Below, in pieces: positions 11,978 to 23,830 of a stretch of 64,000 nt of DNA. Position 1 is the first letter of the stretch, and every line of letters begins with the position of its first letter. Both the position numbers and the translations under genes were made by a program. Below the pieces are notes generated by a model. It searched no databases. It was given only the letters and a program-made list of their open reading frames with translations, and was not told where the DNA came from. Source of the stretch: Salticus scenicus (taxonomy: Eukaryota > Arthropoda > Arachnida > Araneae > Salticidae); the NCBI GenBank assembly GCA_963930645.1, contig OZ005650.1:65724718-65788717 (forward strand). Reading direction: 5' to 3'.

Positions 11978-12055
11978 GTGGCTATTGCTACGGCATCCGT
12001 AACAATATTATTGTTACGGCAGTCTGACTGCGCTTGCGCAGTGAGACTGCCGGAG
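11978..12055. repeat. Inner inverted block (left) with nested palindromes
   Basis: About 46 bp here ('tattgctacggcatccgtaa' then 'caatattattgttacggcag') match the reverse complement of 23786-23830 with only a few differences. The block holds a perfect 23-bp palindrome centred on CCGTAACAATA-T-TATTGTTACGG. Directly beside it is a second hairpin, CGGCAGTCT-ACTGCGC / GCGCAGT-AGACTGCCG, whose loop region gives TGCGCTTGCGCA, one base off the NRF1 consensus. It may be a transposon terminus or a regulatory element. Confidence 0.6.
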
Positions 12056-13075
12056 AATTTTTAAGAATGATTCTTTATTTGAATGATTCTTGTATCCGGC
12101 AGTCTATTTGTTTACTTTTTCAGCCATGTTTTTTCTTCGATAGCCCAGAATAATGCTACCTGTGTTTGTCGCATTAATAATCTTGGACTATATTGATCCT
12201 TGTACAAATAAAAAAGCAATGAACGGTTATTGTTAATATTTAAATCTTTATCAAATACATTTTTATGAAATTTATCGAGTGTCAGTTAAAGACGATGAAA
12301 AAAAGTGCACTTAATATTAACATTCCTTTTTTAATAAATTGTCTTTAGAAAGCTGTACATATTTTACTTATGTACCTATGTGTATTTTAAATTATCTTTT
12401 TTTATACATGTAATTAAAATTAGAATTTACTGTCAGTTTTTTTCCCCTCAGGTACAATTTCCGTAATTACTTTCTGTTCAATTAAAATTAGTTCTAAGTT
12501 TATACTCACTTTGTCTTTCTGTCTCGTTACATAGTTTATCATGTCTTGTTTGCTAGGTATTAAAAATTTATATTTTACCCGTATTGAAAACCAAAACTAC
12601 CGTAACGGATCGTAAATCTTTATCAACATTAAATCTACAAAAATATAGTAAATTATTCTGCTGTCAAATGTGTACTTCATTAATAACTATAAATTAGTAA
12701 GCTTTTAACATTCTTTTCTTTTTCAAGTTTGCAAACACAATCATATATGCTTATGTGTGCAAGCATTATTATTGAAAAGTTTTAAATCATTACAAAATTG
12801 ATATTTATTAATAATTTAGATGATTTTAATGTTATACACACTATTAAAAATATATTTTTAATTAGCTAATGTTTAGTCTTCAGTAACATTAATAACTTAA
12901 ATCTGTTATGTCATATTCTTAATAAAAGAAAAATAGTTTTTGTATACTTCTCTTTTTCATCATCCCCATGGGATTCCTAAAAATTTTCATAATAGCTTTA
13001 TCATATTAGTACTAGTACCTTGACAGTACATTTTTTTATAACAGCCCTATAGTATTGTTATGAAAAAAAGTACCC

Positions 13076-13107
<32 letters not shown>

Positions 13108-13976
13108 TAGTAAGCCTAAATTATATAATTTTTTTACCACGTAAAATCATTTATTTCTGCCAAAATAATTATTATGTATATATATTTAAAATATTAAATA
13201 CGTGAGGTGAAAATATTCTTGGATAACAGGAATATCCTTATGAAACTAACATTTAGAAAATAAGTGAGAATATCCTTTTCTCTTTTAGATAAAATGAAAA
13301 ACATGTTTAAACCTTGCATGTGAAATATAACTCATTCATTGTTCTCAAAAAGCATATATTTAGCTTTATTCCCCATATTCTTTTTTCTTTGTAGGAAGAG
13401 GGGATATTTTCAATGAAATACAGTTTTAAGATATTTTATTCAAACAAAAAAGTACTTAAGCTTTTTATTTTCATTTTATTTGCTCAGTAACAAGAACATT
13501 TAAAACTCATAAACGGTTATTAAATGTTTTAGGAAAACCAGAATATAAAAGATTAAAGATATTAGGTTTAGAAATCAAGCTTAAAAGCTATCAAGCAAAA
13601 AACTTTGAATAAAACACTATAAATTGTGCATCATCGCTTTGTCGGCACTCGTGCCAACTTAATTGTTTTGGGTTTTTTGCAGTTTATAGTGTTTATTCAG
13701 TTTTTCACTTATTACTTTTCAACAGTTCTCTGGTTGATTTTAGCGACAGATTTTGGCTTAGGCCAGTGCCTAGGGGTGCCTAAGTTTTAAAGATAATTAA
13801 AATTTGAACAGTAGTGGCAGTTAAATTTGAAGGACAACCAGTATTTAATAGGAATGAGAAACATTTTTAATTAATTGTTTTTATTTTTTGCCAATTATAA
13901 AACACTTTATCAATCCCTGTTTAACACGTTAGAATTTTAGATAGTGGTTTGAAATATACGAATAGATAGTGTTATT
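12056..13976. other. AT-rich intergenic stretch, nothing recognised
   Basis: No gene or bounded element stands out. It includes a run of C bases followed by about 30 T bases at 13073-13109, and scattered short A/T runs. Confidence 0.4.
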
Positions 13977-14121
13977 GAAAATTGATTTTTCCAACTGAGT
14001 GAAAATAATGCGCAGATCTTTGACTTACACGGTCTAAGATCTTTGACCATGTAAGTCAAAGATCTGGGGTTCGACTCCTGGTCCTGCCATTATTTTCACT
14101 GAGCTGGAAAAATGAATTTTC
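13977..14121 (+). mobile_element. Foldback element with a tRNA-like 3' half
   Basis: Two 34-bp arms (13977-14010 and 14088-14121) are inverted copies ('cactgagctggaaaaatgaa'-type text). Inside is a 21-bp inverted repeat, 14014-14034 against 14045-14065 (AGATCTTTGACTTACACGGT). At 14066-14090 GGGGTTCGACTCC and CTGGTCCTGCCA look like a tRNA T-arm with B box and a 3' acceptor ending CCA. There is no matching 5' acceptor strand or A box, so it is not a working tRNA gene. It looks tRNA-derived. Confidence 0.5.
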
Positions 14122-14560
14122 TCTATATATGATTTTCTTCCCAATCTGTTGATTGTGTGATATTAATAAAAAAAGATAGTGTTATATTTGAACGGTTGAT
14201 CCTCTGGACTAAGCAGCGGCAATATGTAGCTAGGGATGCTGCTGTTTTCTTATGGCGATTAAACGTCCAGCAATGGATTATGCTTAGATCCAGGTAGAGT
14301 GTGGCAATTTTTTTTAAGCTTATTAAATTCTTAAAAATGATTTAACTTTGAACACAAATCCAAACATTAAGAGCAATCGAATAGATTTTCAGTCGATAAT
14401 ACAAATTTCAAAGCATGATCTGCTCTCTCTGTCATGAGTCAAACATGTTATGATTTGATGAGAGAAATTATTTTCTGAAAATAATTAAGTATGCAATGAT
14501 TTAAATATAAAATATCGAACAAGAAGCTGTAAAGAAACTATTTTTAAACAAATTAACCTA

Positions 14561-14677
14561 CACTGTAAAAAAATAACTATTACTAGCTCAAGAAACTCTC
14601 TCTGATTAGAGAAAACAATTATTTTCTCCAATCACAGAGAGTATCTTGCAGCTGGTAATAGTTATTTTTTTACAGTG
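14561..14677. mobile_element. Palindromic MITE, 117 bp, TA-flanked
   Basis: The two halves are inverted copies of about 55 bp (CACTGTAAAAAAATAACTAT at the left, the same read inward from the right), separated by only a few bases. TA lies on each side (14559-14560 and 14678-14679), which fits the Tc1/mariner class. There is no coding content. Confidence 0.75.
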
Positions 14678-15121
14678 TATCTACTTATGAATCAAAATAA
14701 TTTCTATTTTGATTAATAAAAATATAAAAAGAAAGTTACTCAGTTCTTAAGTGATTAAATAAAAAATTAAATTCTGCTTATTAACATTTTTTGTAGGAGA
14801 AACCAAATAAAGTAATTGATTTTTTTCATGATCAGATATGATTATTTATTTTTTACTTATGTAATGATTATTATATAAAGATTGCTTAGAGATTGATATA
14901 TCTAAGAAAAATATTTCTCCTTTAGCTGTATCATATTTATTGCTATTATTACTATTACAAATGCATAATATACTTCAAAACATGAGAGGGGGAGGGTGCC
15001 ATATCGAAATGGGTGTAGGGTACAATCTAACTCAAATCCGCCGCCTCTCATTGTATTGTTATTTATTGCTGCAATCATATTGTAAATAAGCTGCTATTGT
15101 TATTATAAATATCAACAAATG

Positions 15122-15378
15122 CAGGGGTGAAACTTTTCAGGGGCTGCCCCTGAATTCAGGGTTTTTAAAATTTTTGCTGCTTCTGAATTTTATGTTAAAT
15201 TATTTTGTTTTTATAGAAATTTGTAATTTTGATTGTTTGCCTTAAAATGCATTAAGAACCCTTTAAATATTATTTATTACAGGTAGATATATAATATACC
15301 ATTATTAAATTCCTCTCCCCCCATCTGCATGCAAATAGCAGATTTCAGGGTTTTTGCATATTAGGTAGTTTTACCCCT
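15122..15378. mobile_element. Non-autonomous hAT-like element, 257 bp
   Basis: The ends are CAGGGGTGAAACT on the left and AGGGGTAAAACT on the right read inward. ACAAATG is repeated at 15115-15121 and 15379-15385. Subterminal text including 'tgcatgcaaatagcag' is shared with the foldback at 22858-23180. Confidence 0.6.
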
Positions 15379-15879
15379 ACAAATGTCCATTTTGATGCCC
15401 CCCCCCCCTTCAACCTTTCAGCAGAAAGTTTTGAAAAAATAAAAACTGATATATAAATTGATCTCAAACATCTAAAATATTTTTTTTTTTTTAACAAAAG
15501 CAAATGATGGCATGTTAATAATCATTCAAAAAATAAAAAGGTGTAACTTAATTTTTTTCTTTTTTTTTTTAAATCTTAGGACTCTAAAAAAAAAATGTGA
15601 AAATGATAATATGTAAACATAGTTTATAATTCGGTCGTCAAAATGTACATTTATGTGTATCAAACATTGCATACATTAAAATGTACAGGTACAATGTACA
15701 TTAAAACTAATCACGGATGCATAAAGTATTCAAATTGTATAAGAAAAAACTAATTTTCTGATGTTCATACTAGTAATTGATATTTATACTAACAAAGAAA
15801 ATTTATTTATTAATTTAAACATCAATAAGTTAAGTAACTAATATTTAATGAAAAATAAAAAATGATTTATAAAGCACGG

Positions 15880-16160
15880 GAAAATTTGTTTCCATAATTA
15901 TGCATTACTTAATGTATTTTTTTTTTAATTCCGTTTTCACATTCAGAAAAAATCACAAACAATAAATTAGTACTTGTTTTGCAAAAATTTATTTTTTAAA
16001 CTTTTAACATTTTATTTTGCTGTTAAAAAATGCAAATGATACACTTGGTTACTTTTTTATATTTAAACTCAAAATATTAAAAGAACCAATTTAACAGTTG
16101 AAAAATTTCTAAATGTCAAAACAAAATTATAATAAATTGGATAATCAATAATTCTGGAAA
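15880..16160. repeat. Partial copy of the MITE family seen complete at 36722-37427
   Basis: It contains 'aaatttgtttccataattat', 'cattacttaatgtatttttt' and 'ttccgttttcacattcagaa', which recur inverted or direct at 22565-22835 and 36722-37427. The terminal GTGGACAAT repeats are not visible here, so this is a fragment. Confidence 0.5.
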
Positions 16161-16197
16161 CAAATTTCAAAGGTTAGGTAGTACACTTAAGTATTAA

Positions 16198-16265
16198 CCA
16201 CTTCGCAGGCTGCAGTAATGTGTAGACGACAGCTATAGTGTGCCTCTGACTAGTTGGTCAAGTGG
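16198..16265. mobile_element. Possible tiny piggyBac-like MITE, 68 bp
   Basis: TTAA sits on both sides (16194-16197 and 16266-16269), and the ends match as CCACTT inverted repeats with weak similarity beyond. TTAA duplication is the piggyBac signature, but in AT-rich DNA this could be chance. Confidence 0.35.
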
Positions 16266-17072
16266 TTAAATGAAGCTTATTTTATTTTAACATGCAAACT
16301 TTAATATTGTCTTTCTACTAATTTATATTAATAAAATCAGACTTTACTTGTAAATTTCAGAATAAAAAAATTTGCAATATAATTTGCAATTGTTGTGTCC
16401 GTAACTTTATTTTTGTCCAAGTATCACGCGAGAACGGCTAAACTGAATTGCAGGGGACTTTGCAGGAATTTAGGTCTTAAAGCAACTTAAAATTATATAT
16501 ATCAACTTTTACAACATTTTCTCCCCTTCCAAGGGGGCAGGAGGCAAAAACATGTTTGTAAGCATGACTTAGCTCCAAATTACTTCACGATGAGGAGATT
16601 GCACATGGAGAGACTAGATTTGAGGACAAAAAGGAAAAAAACTTTCTATGATTTTGAAATTTTTGATTTTTAGGGGGGGGGGGGAGAAAATAAATTTTTG
16701 GTGGAAAATTTCACAAATTCCCGATTTTTGAGTAGAACTCTACCTAAAATGGTTAACAAAGATGTTGAAAAGAGCCATGTAATTTCCAAATACCCATTTT
16801 TGTTTTTTGTAGTTTTTTAGGGATTCGATTTGTGCACAATGCTAGTGCTTCAGTGCTGAATTTGTCTTTGAAAAACTGTAGGAGCTGAAGTCAAGAATTT
16901 CAGTGTGTGGATTATTTATATGTATCTGACATCTATAGTAATGGAATTTTATGACCCCCCCCCCCTTTCTCCCTGGAGAGCAGGAGGCAAAAACACATCT
17001 GTAATTGTAAGCATAAGTCAATTTCACATTACTTCACGGTGAAGTAATTGCACATGTGGAGAGTATTGAGTA

Positions 17073-19293
17073 TACAGTCCTGCATCGGGTTGGGTAACCC
17101 AATTTTACCTGAACTTGACCCGACCCATGGGTCGGGTTGACAAATTCTTTTCTCTTGCGGGTCAGGTTTAGCTTTCTATGAGTCAGGTCAACTTGAGAAC
17201 ACCTTTCAAAAAAAATTTTACAGTTGAAAGCATAAATTTGTAGACATAATTATAGTTTCTTTAACTGATTTTAGACATGTGTCGGAGCTCCATATTCCTA
17301 TACACGGATATCCACCCGAAAAAAAAAAAAAATCTGTATAAACATGACAAAAAAATATTTGTATATGTTTTCTTTTCTTAAACAAATCTAAAACTGATCA
17401 TATGTAGAAATTGTATGAAAATTTTAAAGTACTGTATAAATTTTTATTGGCTATTGTTAATATATATATATATAAGAAATGCAACATAACCTCACTTTTA
17501 CATTTTGGAAATTTAAGTTATTTCTCAATTTAAATTTTATTTTTTAAAGATATCTTTATTTTCAATGAATTTTAATCCTCACTTGTATGTTAACGAAATT
17601 TTGAATTTTCTTCCATTTACATTTGTATATACAGCAAATATAAAGGGAATACTTGTCATGATTTAATTAAAAAAAGTAATGTAAAATAAACACATAAAGG
17701 AAACAAATACCATCAAGGCAGATTATATTCTTTATTGTCTTCTCTAGAACGAATAAATAATGCACCAGAAAACTGAAACGAGAAGCTAAGTTGCTGATTA
17801 TGCGAATTTAAAATGATCAGTGATCCTTAAAAAGCAGATGTTTAACTGCGAATCACATACATGCTACACAAATTATTATAGTAAAATAAACATCTACATC
17901 GGACAAAAGCAATAAAGAATAATACATCTTTATTTTTTTTCCAGACTATAAGTAATAAATAATAAATTATGAACATTTAAATTGAAGTGCATTTTTTATT
18001 TTCTTCTATATTCAATAGAAGAAAGTGTTGGATTCATAAAATTTTTCGATAGATTTACATGTTTTGAGAGGTCTAGAACATGATTTTACCATTTATAGAA
18101 AATATCTGTCTGTGTGTGTGTGTGACAAAAAGTTTGTGACGACTGTATCTCTGGAACTACTGTTCAGAATTATATATGAATTTATATGTAGAGGTACCTT
18201 GACCTAAATTAGTGCCTATCAATTTTTTTCAACTGATCAACAGGTGGCGCTGCTATACAGGAATTTCTGAGATTTAAGAGAAGGCTATATCTCAGGTTCT
18301 ATTGAGTATAATCAAACAAAGCTTGACATGTAAAAAGGCTATTATGAGACATTATGATGATTCAATTTGAATTCTTATTGGCCAACAGGTGGCGCTGCTG
18401 CACAACGATTTCAGCAGTTTAGGCGAAGGCTATATCTCAGGAACTACTGCATAAAATTGCATATAAATTTATAAGTAGAAGCACCTTGACCTAAATTAGT
18501 ATCTCAACTGTTGGTGTCAACCGCTCAACAGGTGGTGCTGCTATACAGCAATATTTGCAATTTAATGGGAGGCTATATCTCAGGTTCTATTGTGTATAAT
18601 CAAACAAAACTTGATATGTGAGAAAGCCATAAGGAGACATTATGTTGAATCAATCTGTATGCTAATCGGCCAATAGGTGGAGCTGCTATGCTGCAATATC
18701 CCTTGATAATGGGAAAGCTATATCTCAACTTCTATGGCATATAACTCTACGAAACCTGATATGTGAGATAACCATTATAAAAACGTACTTTTTAAGATGC
18801 TATTTATAGGCAATAAAACTGTCACTTTGGATATTTAGTATTAGTTGTCTCTAAGATGAAAATCGTTTGCATTCATCCTGTTAGATAATCTTAAAAAATA
18901 ATATTTTTAATAAATTATTTGCACTTAGTAAAATATAGGAAAGTATAGAAGAAAGTCTTGTGGTGGCCAAAACATACTAGTTTACTCTTGAATTTCACAA
19001 CTCACATAAATGGTTAAAAATTATTATTGATCCTTTTTTCAGTTTTAAACAATTAGTAATTACATTTCAAATTCTTTTTAAAATAATTTACCAACTGTAT
19101 GACAAGGAAAACTTACCTTATTTTATAATTTAAAAAAGTTTTGCATGATTTTTAGATGAAAAAGTAATTTTCATTTAGTTCTCGGGTTTCGGGTCAGGTG
19201 CGGGTTGATGAAAAATTTTTAGTCGGGTTCAGGTCAGTTTTCGGGTTGATGAAATTTTTTTTGTCGGGTTCGGGTCGGGTGCGCAGGACTCTA
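17073..19293. mobile_element. hAT element with CGGGT-rich ends, copy 1 (2221 bp)
   Basis: The terminal repeats TACAGTCCTGCA / TAGAGTCCTGCA (right end read inward) are flanked by a perfect 8-bp duplication, ATTGAGTA (17065-17072, 19294-19301). Beside each end are many CGGGTT/CGGGTC repeats, the kind of subterminal repeat array that Ac-like hAT transposases bind. A second copy is at 33980-35829. There is no transposase frame. The centre holds repeat R (18002-18985). It is inserted in Helitron A copy 2, whose sequence resumes at 19302. Confidence 0.87.
18002..18985 (+). repeat. Repeat family 'R', copy 2, inside a hAT element
   Basis: It begins 'ttcttctatattcaatagaa' and ends near 'gtggccaaaacatactag'. 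It contains four internal subunits of about 145 bp, each with a CAACAGGTGGCGCTGCT-type motif (near 18240, 18383, 18528, 18672) followed by 'ggctatatctcaggttctat'. The same subunits occur in the R copy inside the other hAT copy (34735-35525). Confidence 0.6.
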
Positions 19294-20802
19294 ATTGAGT
19301 ACAAGAAAGCATTTTCTGTGATGTTGAAATTTTCTTAAGCGAGGTAGGGGGGAATTTTTGAGTAGAGTTTTACAAAAAAGTGGTACATATTCTAAAGAAA
19401 ACGCATGGCTGTTTTCAGTATATATCTCCAAAAACCCATTCATATTTTTGTGACTTTCGATTTTGAGAGTTGTGTTGCAAGGGGGCATATTCGTGACCCC
19501 CCCTCCCCTTTCAGCGCTACATTTGTCTTGGAAAATCTAGGTAAGTTGCAGTCATGTATTTTAATGCATAAATAGTTTATATGTATCCAATACCTAATGA
19601 GATTTCCCTGCTTGGGTTCAAGGGGGGGGGGGGGAGAAAAAAAAGTTTCCAAGTGTAACTTTGCTCTAAATTATCTCAGTCAGATTAATTTTAATGTGTG
19701 GGTTGGTTATGCATACCCAACATGCACTATAATAGGATTTTGTGAAATTTCCCCCTTTTAAAGGTTGGAAGGAAATACATTTTCAAGACTAACTCTGTTC
19801 CAAATTATCTTAGGAAAGTGATTTTTTGATGTCGATTGGTTATGCATACCCAATACACACACCACAAAGAGATTTTGTGAAACTACTTTCTACCTCCTCC
19901 CGTAGGAAGAGGGGGGGGGAGTAAAAAGAAAGTTTTTAGGGTTAAATCTGCTTCAAATTATTGTAGAACAGTAATTGTTTATGTGTGGGCCAGTTATATG
20001 TATCCAATATGTAGTATAAAAAGATTTTCCAAAATTCTCCCCTTTTTCCACACTTTAGGATCAGGGCGTGTGCAAAGACACGTTTTTAGCATAACTCTGC
20101 TCAAAATTATCCGAGGAAAGAGATTTTTTGATGCATCAATTGGTATGTGTATACAACACACACTCTAAAGGGGTTGGATTTCGCGAAATTACTCCCCCCC
20201 CTCCAACACACATACATACTACCACCGTCTGTTGGGGTAGGCTCAGCAAAAAACGCAGTTTCAAGTTTGAATATGCTTCAAATTTTTATGGAATGGCGAA
20301 TTTTGGCATATGAGTCAGAGATGCTGTTTATGTGCTATAGTGCGTAAATTATGTGAAAAATTTATTGTGGCGGGTACCAGCGGCAACGTAATTTTCATCC
20401 TTGAAAAAAATAATAAATAAATAAACGAAGAAAAAAAAATAAATTTTAAAATATATTTCTTGTTTAAAACTAATATTTTCTTTATATTTTTAAAGCATTC
20501 TGCTCTGAAGAAGGAAAAAAGATCTTTTCCTCCTACATAATATTAGTTTAAGACAATTTCAAAAAGAGCTGGTTAAAAATTCCTAAAAATCTGTTTTTCA
20601 TTTACAATAAAAGAAAAAAAAAAATTATATCTGTAATGTATAAATTCATTCATGTGGGGACCCATTTTTTGAAAAATTGACCCAGTTTTTTAAACTCATG
20701 GGTCCCAAGATTTTGAAAGACTAGCGGCATCACTGTGAGTATTGATTAAGAATATGCAATATTCTCTCTGATTCGATTTATTGAAAATTCTGATTTTCCC
20801 GT

Positions 20803-20969
20803 CAGTGGTGGATCGAGAACTTAACTTTTTGGGGAGGGGGCTAAGATTTGTCAAGATGTTATTCCAGATCAATGAAAATTTTACAATTGTAATATTCAAA
20901 TGTGAAATGAATGCCAGTATTTTTTTATTTGGGGGGGGGGGGGTGCTTCCCCCCTTAGATCTACCACTG
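20803..20969 (-). mobile_element. Non-autonomous hAT MITE, 167 bp
   Basis: It starts CAGTGGTGGATCGAGAACTT and ends ...CTACCACTG, flanked by TTTCCCGT / TTTCCCGC (20795-20802, 20970-20977), an 8-bp duplication with one change. Internal poly-G/poly-C tracts are present. It is the same family as 35856-36019 in the opposite orientation. It sits in Helitron A copy 2. Confidence 0.82.
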
Positions 20970-21616
20970 TTTCCCGCTGTGGACAGGGGAGTAAATCAGT
21001 GCCGAAGGCAGTGGGAACCTGAACTCTTCATGCTGCAAGCGAGAAAATCTCTACTGAATGCGACATAAACTTTAACTTAGGTTTCAACTGATTTTAGTAT
21101 TTTTATTTTTGAGATTTTATAATAATGATATGGAATTTTGAGAATTTGTTTAAATATAGTGTCCAGTGAAGCAGGCAAAACCTGCTAGTAAGTTATATAG
21201 TTCTTCAGAATTATAAAAAGAAATTTGTGATTAATTAGCATGAAAGAAATTAGCACAATTATTTCAATTAAAAATATATACTGTATTAAATTAAAATTTA
21301 TTTAAATATGCAGTCATACTTAATTTTTAAAGTTTTAGTTAATTACGGCTGAATCTACAGCTGCACAAACTGTTCATAAATTGGAATTTTGTAACAATTG
21401 ATCTGTATTTTTTATTTATAATCTTGCTGGAGATGGAGATTACTGAAATATTCTACATAATATTCATACTAGAGATATACCAAATATTTGGCCATATTAC
21501 TGATTATTCCATTTGGCCGAGTCTGAAACTATTTGGCTAGATGAATATTCAGTTTGTCCAAATATCCAATTATTTGGTAAGCTATTCAATTAGCCAAATT
21601 TATAAAACTTCATTTA

Positions 21617-22580
21617 TTACTTTCTTCTACATTTTAGCAGAAGAAAGTATTGTATTCGTAAAAATTTTTGACCTTGGGTTTTCAATAGATTTTGATTTAC
21701 GCATTCCGAGAGGAGTAGAACACGATTTGACCAGTTTTAAAAAATGTGTCTGTGTGTGATAAATTTTTGTGGCAATTGTATCTCAGGAACTACTGCATAG
21801 AATTTCATGCAAATTGGTATGTAGTTGCACCTTGACATAAATTAGTGTCTGTCAACTTTTGGTGAAAATAGTCTTAAAGGTGGCTTTGGCAACCTGCTTT
21901 TTCTAAAGTTTTAACATGGTGATATATCTCAAAATTTCATGTAAATGTGCATAAAGATAATTATTTTTTAATAATTATGAAATTAAAAAGAATTGTTTAT
22001 AACAGTGATAGTCAACTGAGGAAAATTTTTTTATATGTAGGAGCATTGCATCTGTCTCCTGTAATTTTTCATTATGTACTCAAAGAGCTTTAACTATGTC
22101 CTTTAAAACGAATGATTGAACTATAGATCTGTGATAAAAGTTATTGATCTTTTTCATTAAAAGAAAGAAAAAAATGTATTTTTATAAAATGTTATTTGGA
22201 GAATAAAATTGATTTTTTTTGGATATTTGACGTTACGACTTCTCTAGAAATGTAAATCATCTGCATTTATCATGGAAAATAATTTTAATAAATTATTTTT
22301 ACTGAGAGAATTTGTTTACGAAAATATAGGGTACAACTTCAGTATACACCCACAGCTGAATCTGGCGATTTTTCTTTGGTGCTGTTTTGAACGATAACAA
22401 TGTCGTTCTGGACTGTTTGCGATATAATATGGCAGCTTATATGTTGTTTATTTTAGATTTGTCATTTTATCATTTATGATTTAGCCATAATCGCCAAATA
22501 TTGTTGTGGGTGTATACTGAAGTTGTTCCAAATACAGAAGAAAGTCATATAGTGGCCACAACATGATAGTTTTTTTTTTA
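21617..22580 (+). repeat. Repeat family 'R', copy 3, with a hAT MITE inside
   Basis: The head is 'cttctacattttagcagaag', the middle carries 'accttgacataaattagtgt' and 'aaataattttaataaatt', and the tail is 'agaagaaagtcatatagtgg' then 'ccacaacatga'. The hAT MITE at 22330-22529 cuts the tail exactly where other copies read 'gaaaatatagaagaaag'. Confidence 0.6.
22330..22529. mobile_element. Non-autonomous hAT-like MITE, 200 bp
   Basis: Inverted ends GGTACAACTTCAGTATACAC / GGAACAACTTCAGTATACAC (right end read inward), 19 of 20 identical, continue into CCCACA. They are flanked by AAATATAG / AAATACAG (22322-22329, 22530-22537), an 8-bp duplication with one change. The host repeat R is otherwise continuous across it, which confirms the insertion. 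Confidence 0.78.
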
Positions 22581-22857
22581 ATTCCATTTTCACATTCAGA
22601 AAACTGTTAGTACTCATTTTACAAATTTGAGTTCAAAAATGCGAGTTTTCATTAAGTGCATTTTTCTCAATTATTAGCCATAAAATGAAATAGTACTAAA
22701 AATTTAAAAAATTAATTTTTGAAGAATAAGTACTAATTTAATGACTGCGAATTTTTTGAATGTGAAAATAGAATTTTAAAAAATACATTAAGTAATGAAT
22801 AATTACGGAAACAAATTTTCCCATACAATAACTGTCAGTGAAATTAGGCATTATATG

Positions 22858-23180
22858 CTCGCAACATGCAAAAAACCCTGGAAACTGGTACTTGCATGCA
22901 GAATGAATGGCAAGACTTGTTAATGATATATAAAATGGCTATTATTAAAAATATTTATTTACACTAATCATAAATGATAATATGATATTTGCGAAGTTCT
23001 AACAAAATTACAATGCAAATGAAATATTCAAAATGAAAAATTTCTATAAAAACAAAATAACATGAAATTCAGAGACACAACTGAAACGAATCCTGCAGAT
23101 AACATACTATTATTAAGTCTTCCTTCACTATTCATTCTGCATGCAAGTAGCAGTTTACAGTTTTTTGCTTTCTAAGCGGT
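22858..23180. mobile_element. Foldback element with ~65-bp arms
   Basis: The left arm (22858-22925, 'aacatgcaaaaaaccctgga' then 'cttgcatgcagaatgaatgg') is inverted relative to the right arm (23107-23180, 'attcattctgcatgcaagta' then 'cagttttttgctttcta'). The AT-rich middle is about 180 bp. It does not code. Part of the arm sequence is shared with the hAT-like element at 15122-15378. Confidence 0.6.
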
Positions 23181-23785
23181 TTTAAACCCATCATGTAAAT
23201 TAAAGCAAATATTTTAAATCTTCCACAGCAATATTAAAAAAGATTAATTACATTTATTATAACAATTAATATTTGAATAAGTACAAATTCTACTATGGTA
23301 CAAAACAAATAAAAGATATGAGAAAAAACTAGTATGTTGCGGCCATGACAAAACTATGTTCATTTTCCTATAAGAATTCACACAATACAAATAATCTATA
23401 AAAAATTATGCAAACGATTTTCATCCCAGAGAAGTATAACGCAGAATATACAAAAAAAAAAAAAAGTTAATTTTATGTTTTGCAAAATAAATCGATTGTA
23501 TTTTAAATTATCACAGATCGATGGTTCAATTATTTTCTGATCGAAATCATTATATAAGGGAAATAAATCTCCCACATTGATTTCAACATTTTTTCCCGAA
23601 CACACTAGCTCAAAAAATAAATTAAAATGCCGCATTCAACAAAAAGCAAGGATAGTGAAGCGATCATTTAAATTTAAAATAATAAATATAAAAATGGCGT
23701 CGTAAATGTCAACATGTGTGCTACGAGATTGATTCACAAAAGAGTCGTTCTTAGTGGGAGCGATAAAGATTCATTGGTGACTGCC

Positions 23786-23830
23786 GTAACAATAATATTG
23801 TTCCGGCTGCCGTAGCAATAGACACTTCGT
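23786..23830. repeat. Inner inverted block (right) of the long-range repeat
   Basis: 'ctgccgtaacaataatattg' then 'ttccggctgccgtagcaata' is the reverse complement of the left inner block at 11978-12022, with few differences. It lies inside the right outer arm, mirroring the order on the left. Confidence 0.65.

Larger units (their letters stand above)
16490..21188 (+). mobile_element. Helitron A, copy 2 (5' end unclear, invaded by two hAT elements)
   Basis: The 3' end has the Helitron form: the hairpin GCAGGC-AAAA-CCTGC, then CTAG (21185-21188) and T. The body matches Helitron A at 27288-29591: the block with 'ctccaaattacttcacgatg', the poly-G-flanked 'gatttttaggggggg' block, and units with 'gttatgcatacccaa' text. 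Similarity starts near 16490, and the usual TCTATATATATA start is not seen. hAT elements at 17073-19293 and 20803-20969 interrupt it. Confidence 0.6.

Noticed and set aside
14066..14090. tRNA gene 3' end
   Set aside because: There is no 5' half, the T-stem pairs poorly, and it is embedded in a foldback.
20781..21068. 95-residue plus-strand open frame
   Set aside because: It spans a hAT MITE with a poly-G tract and the 3' part of a Helitron. Glycine-rich text comes from the G run.
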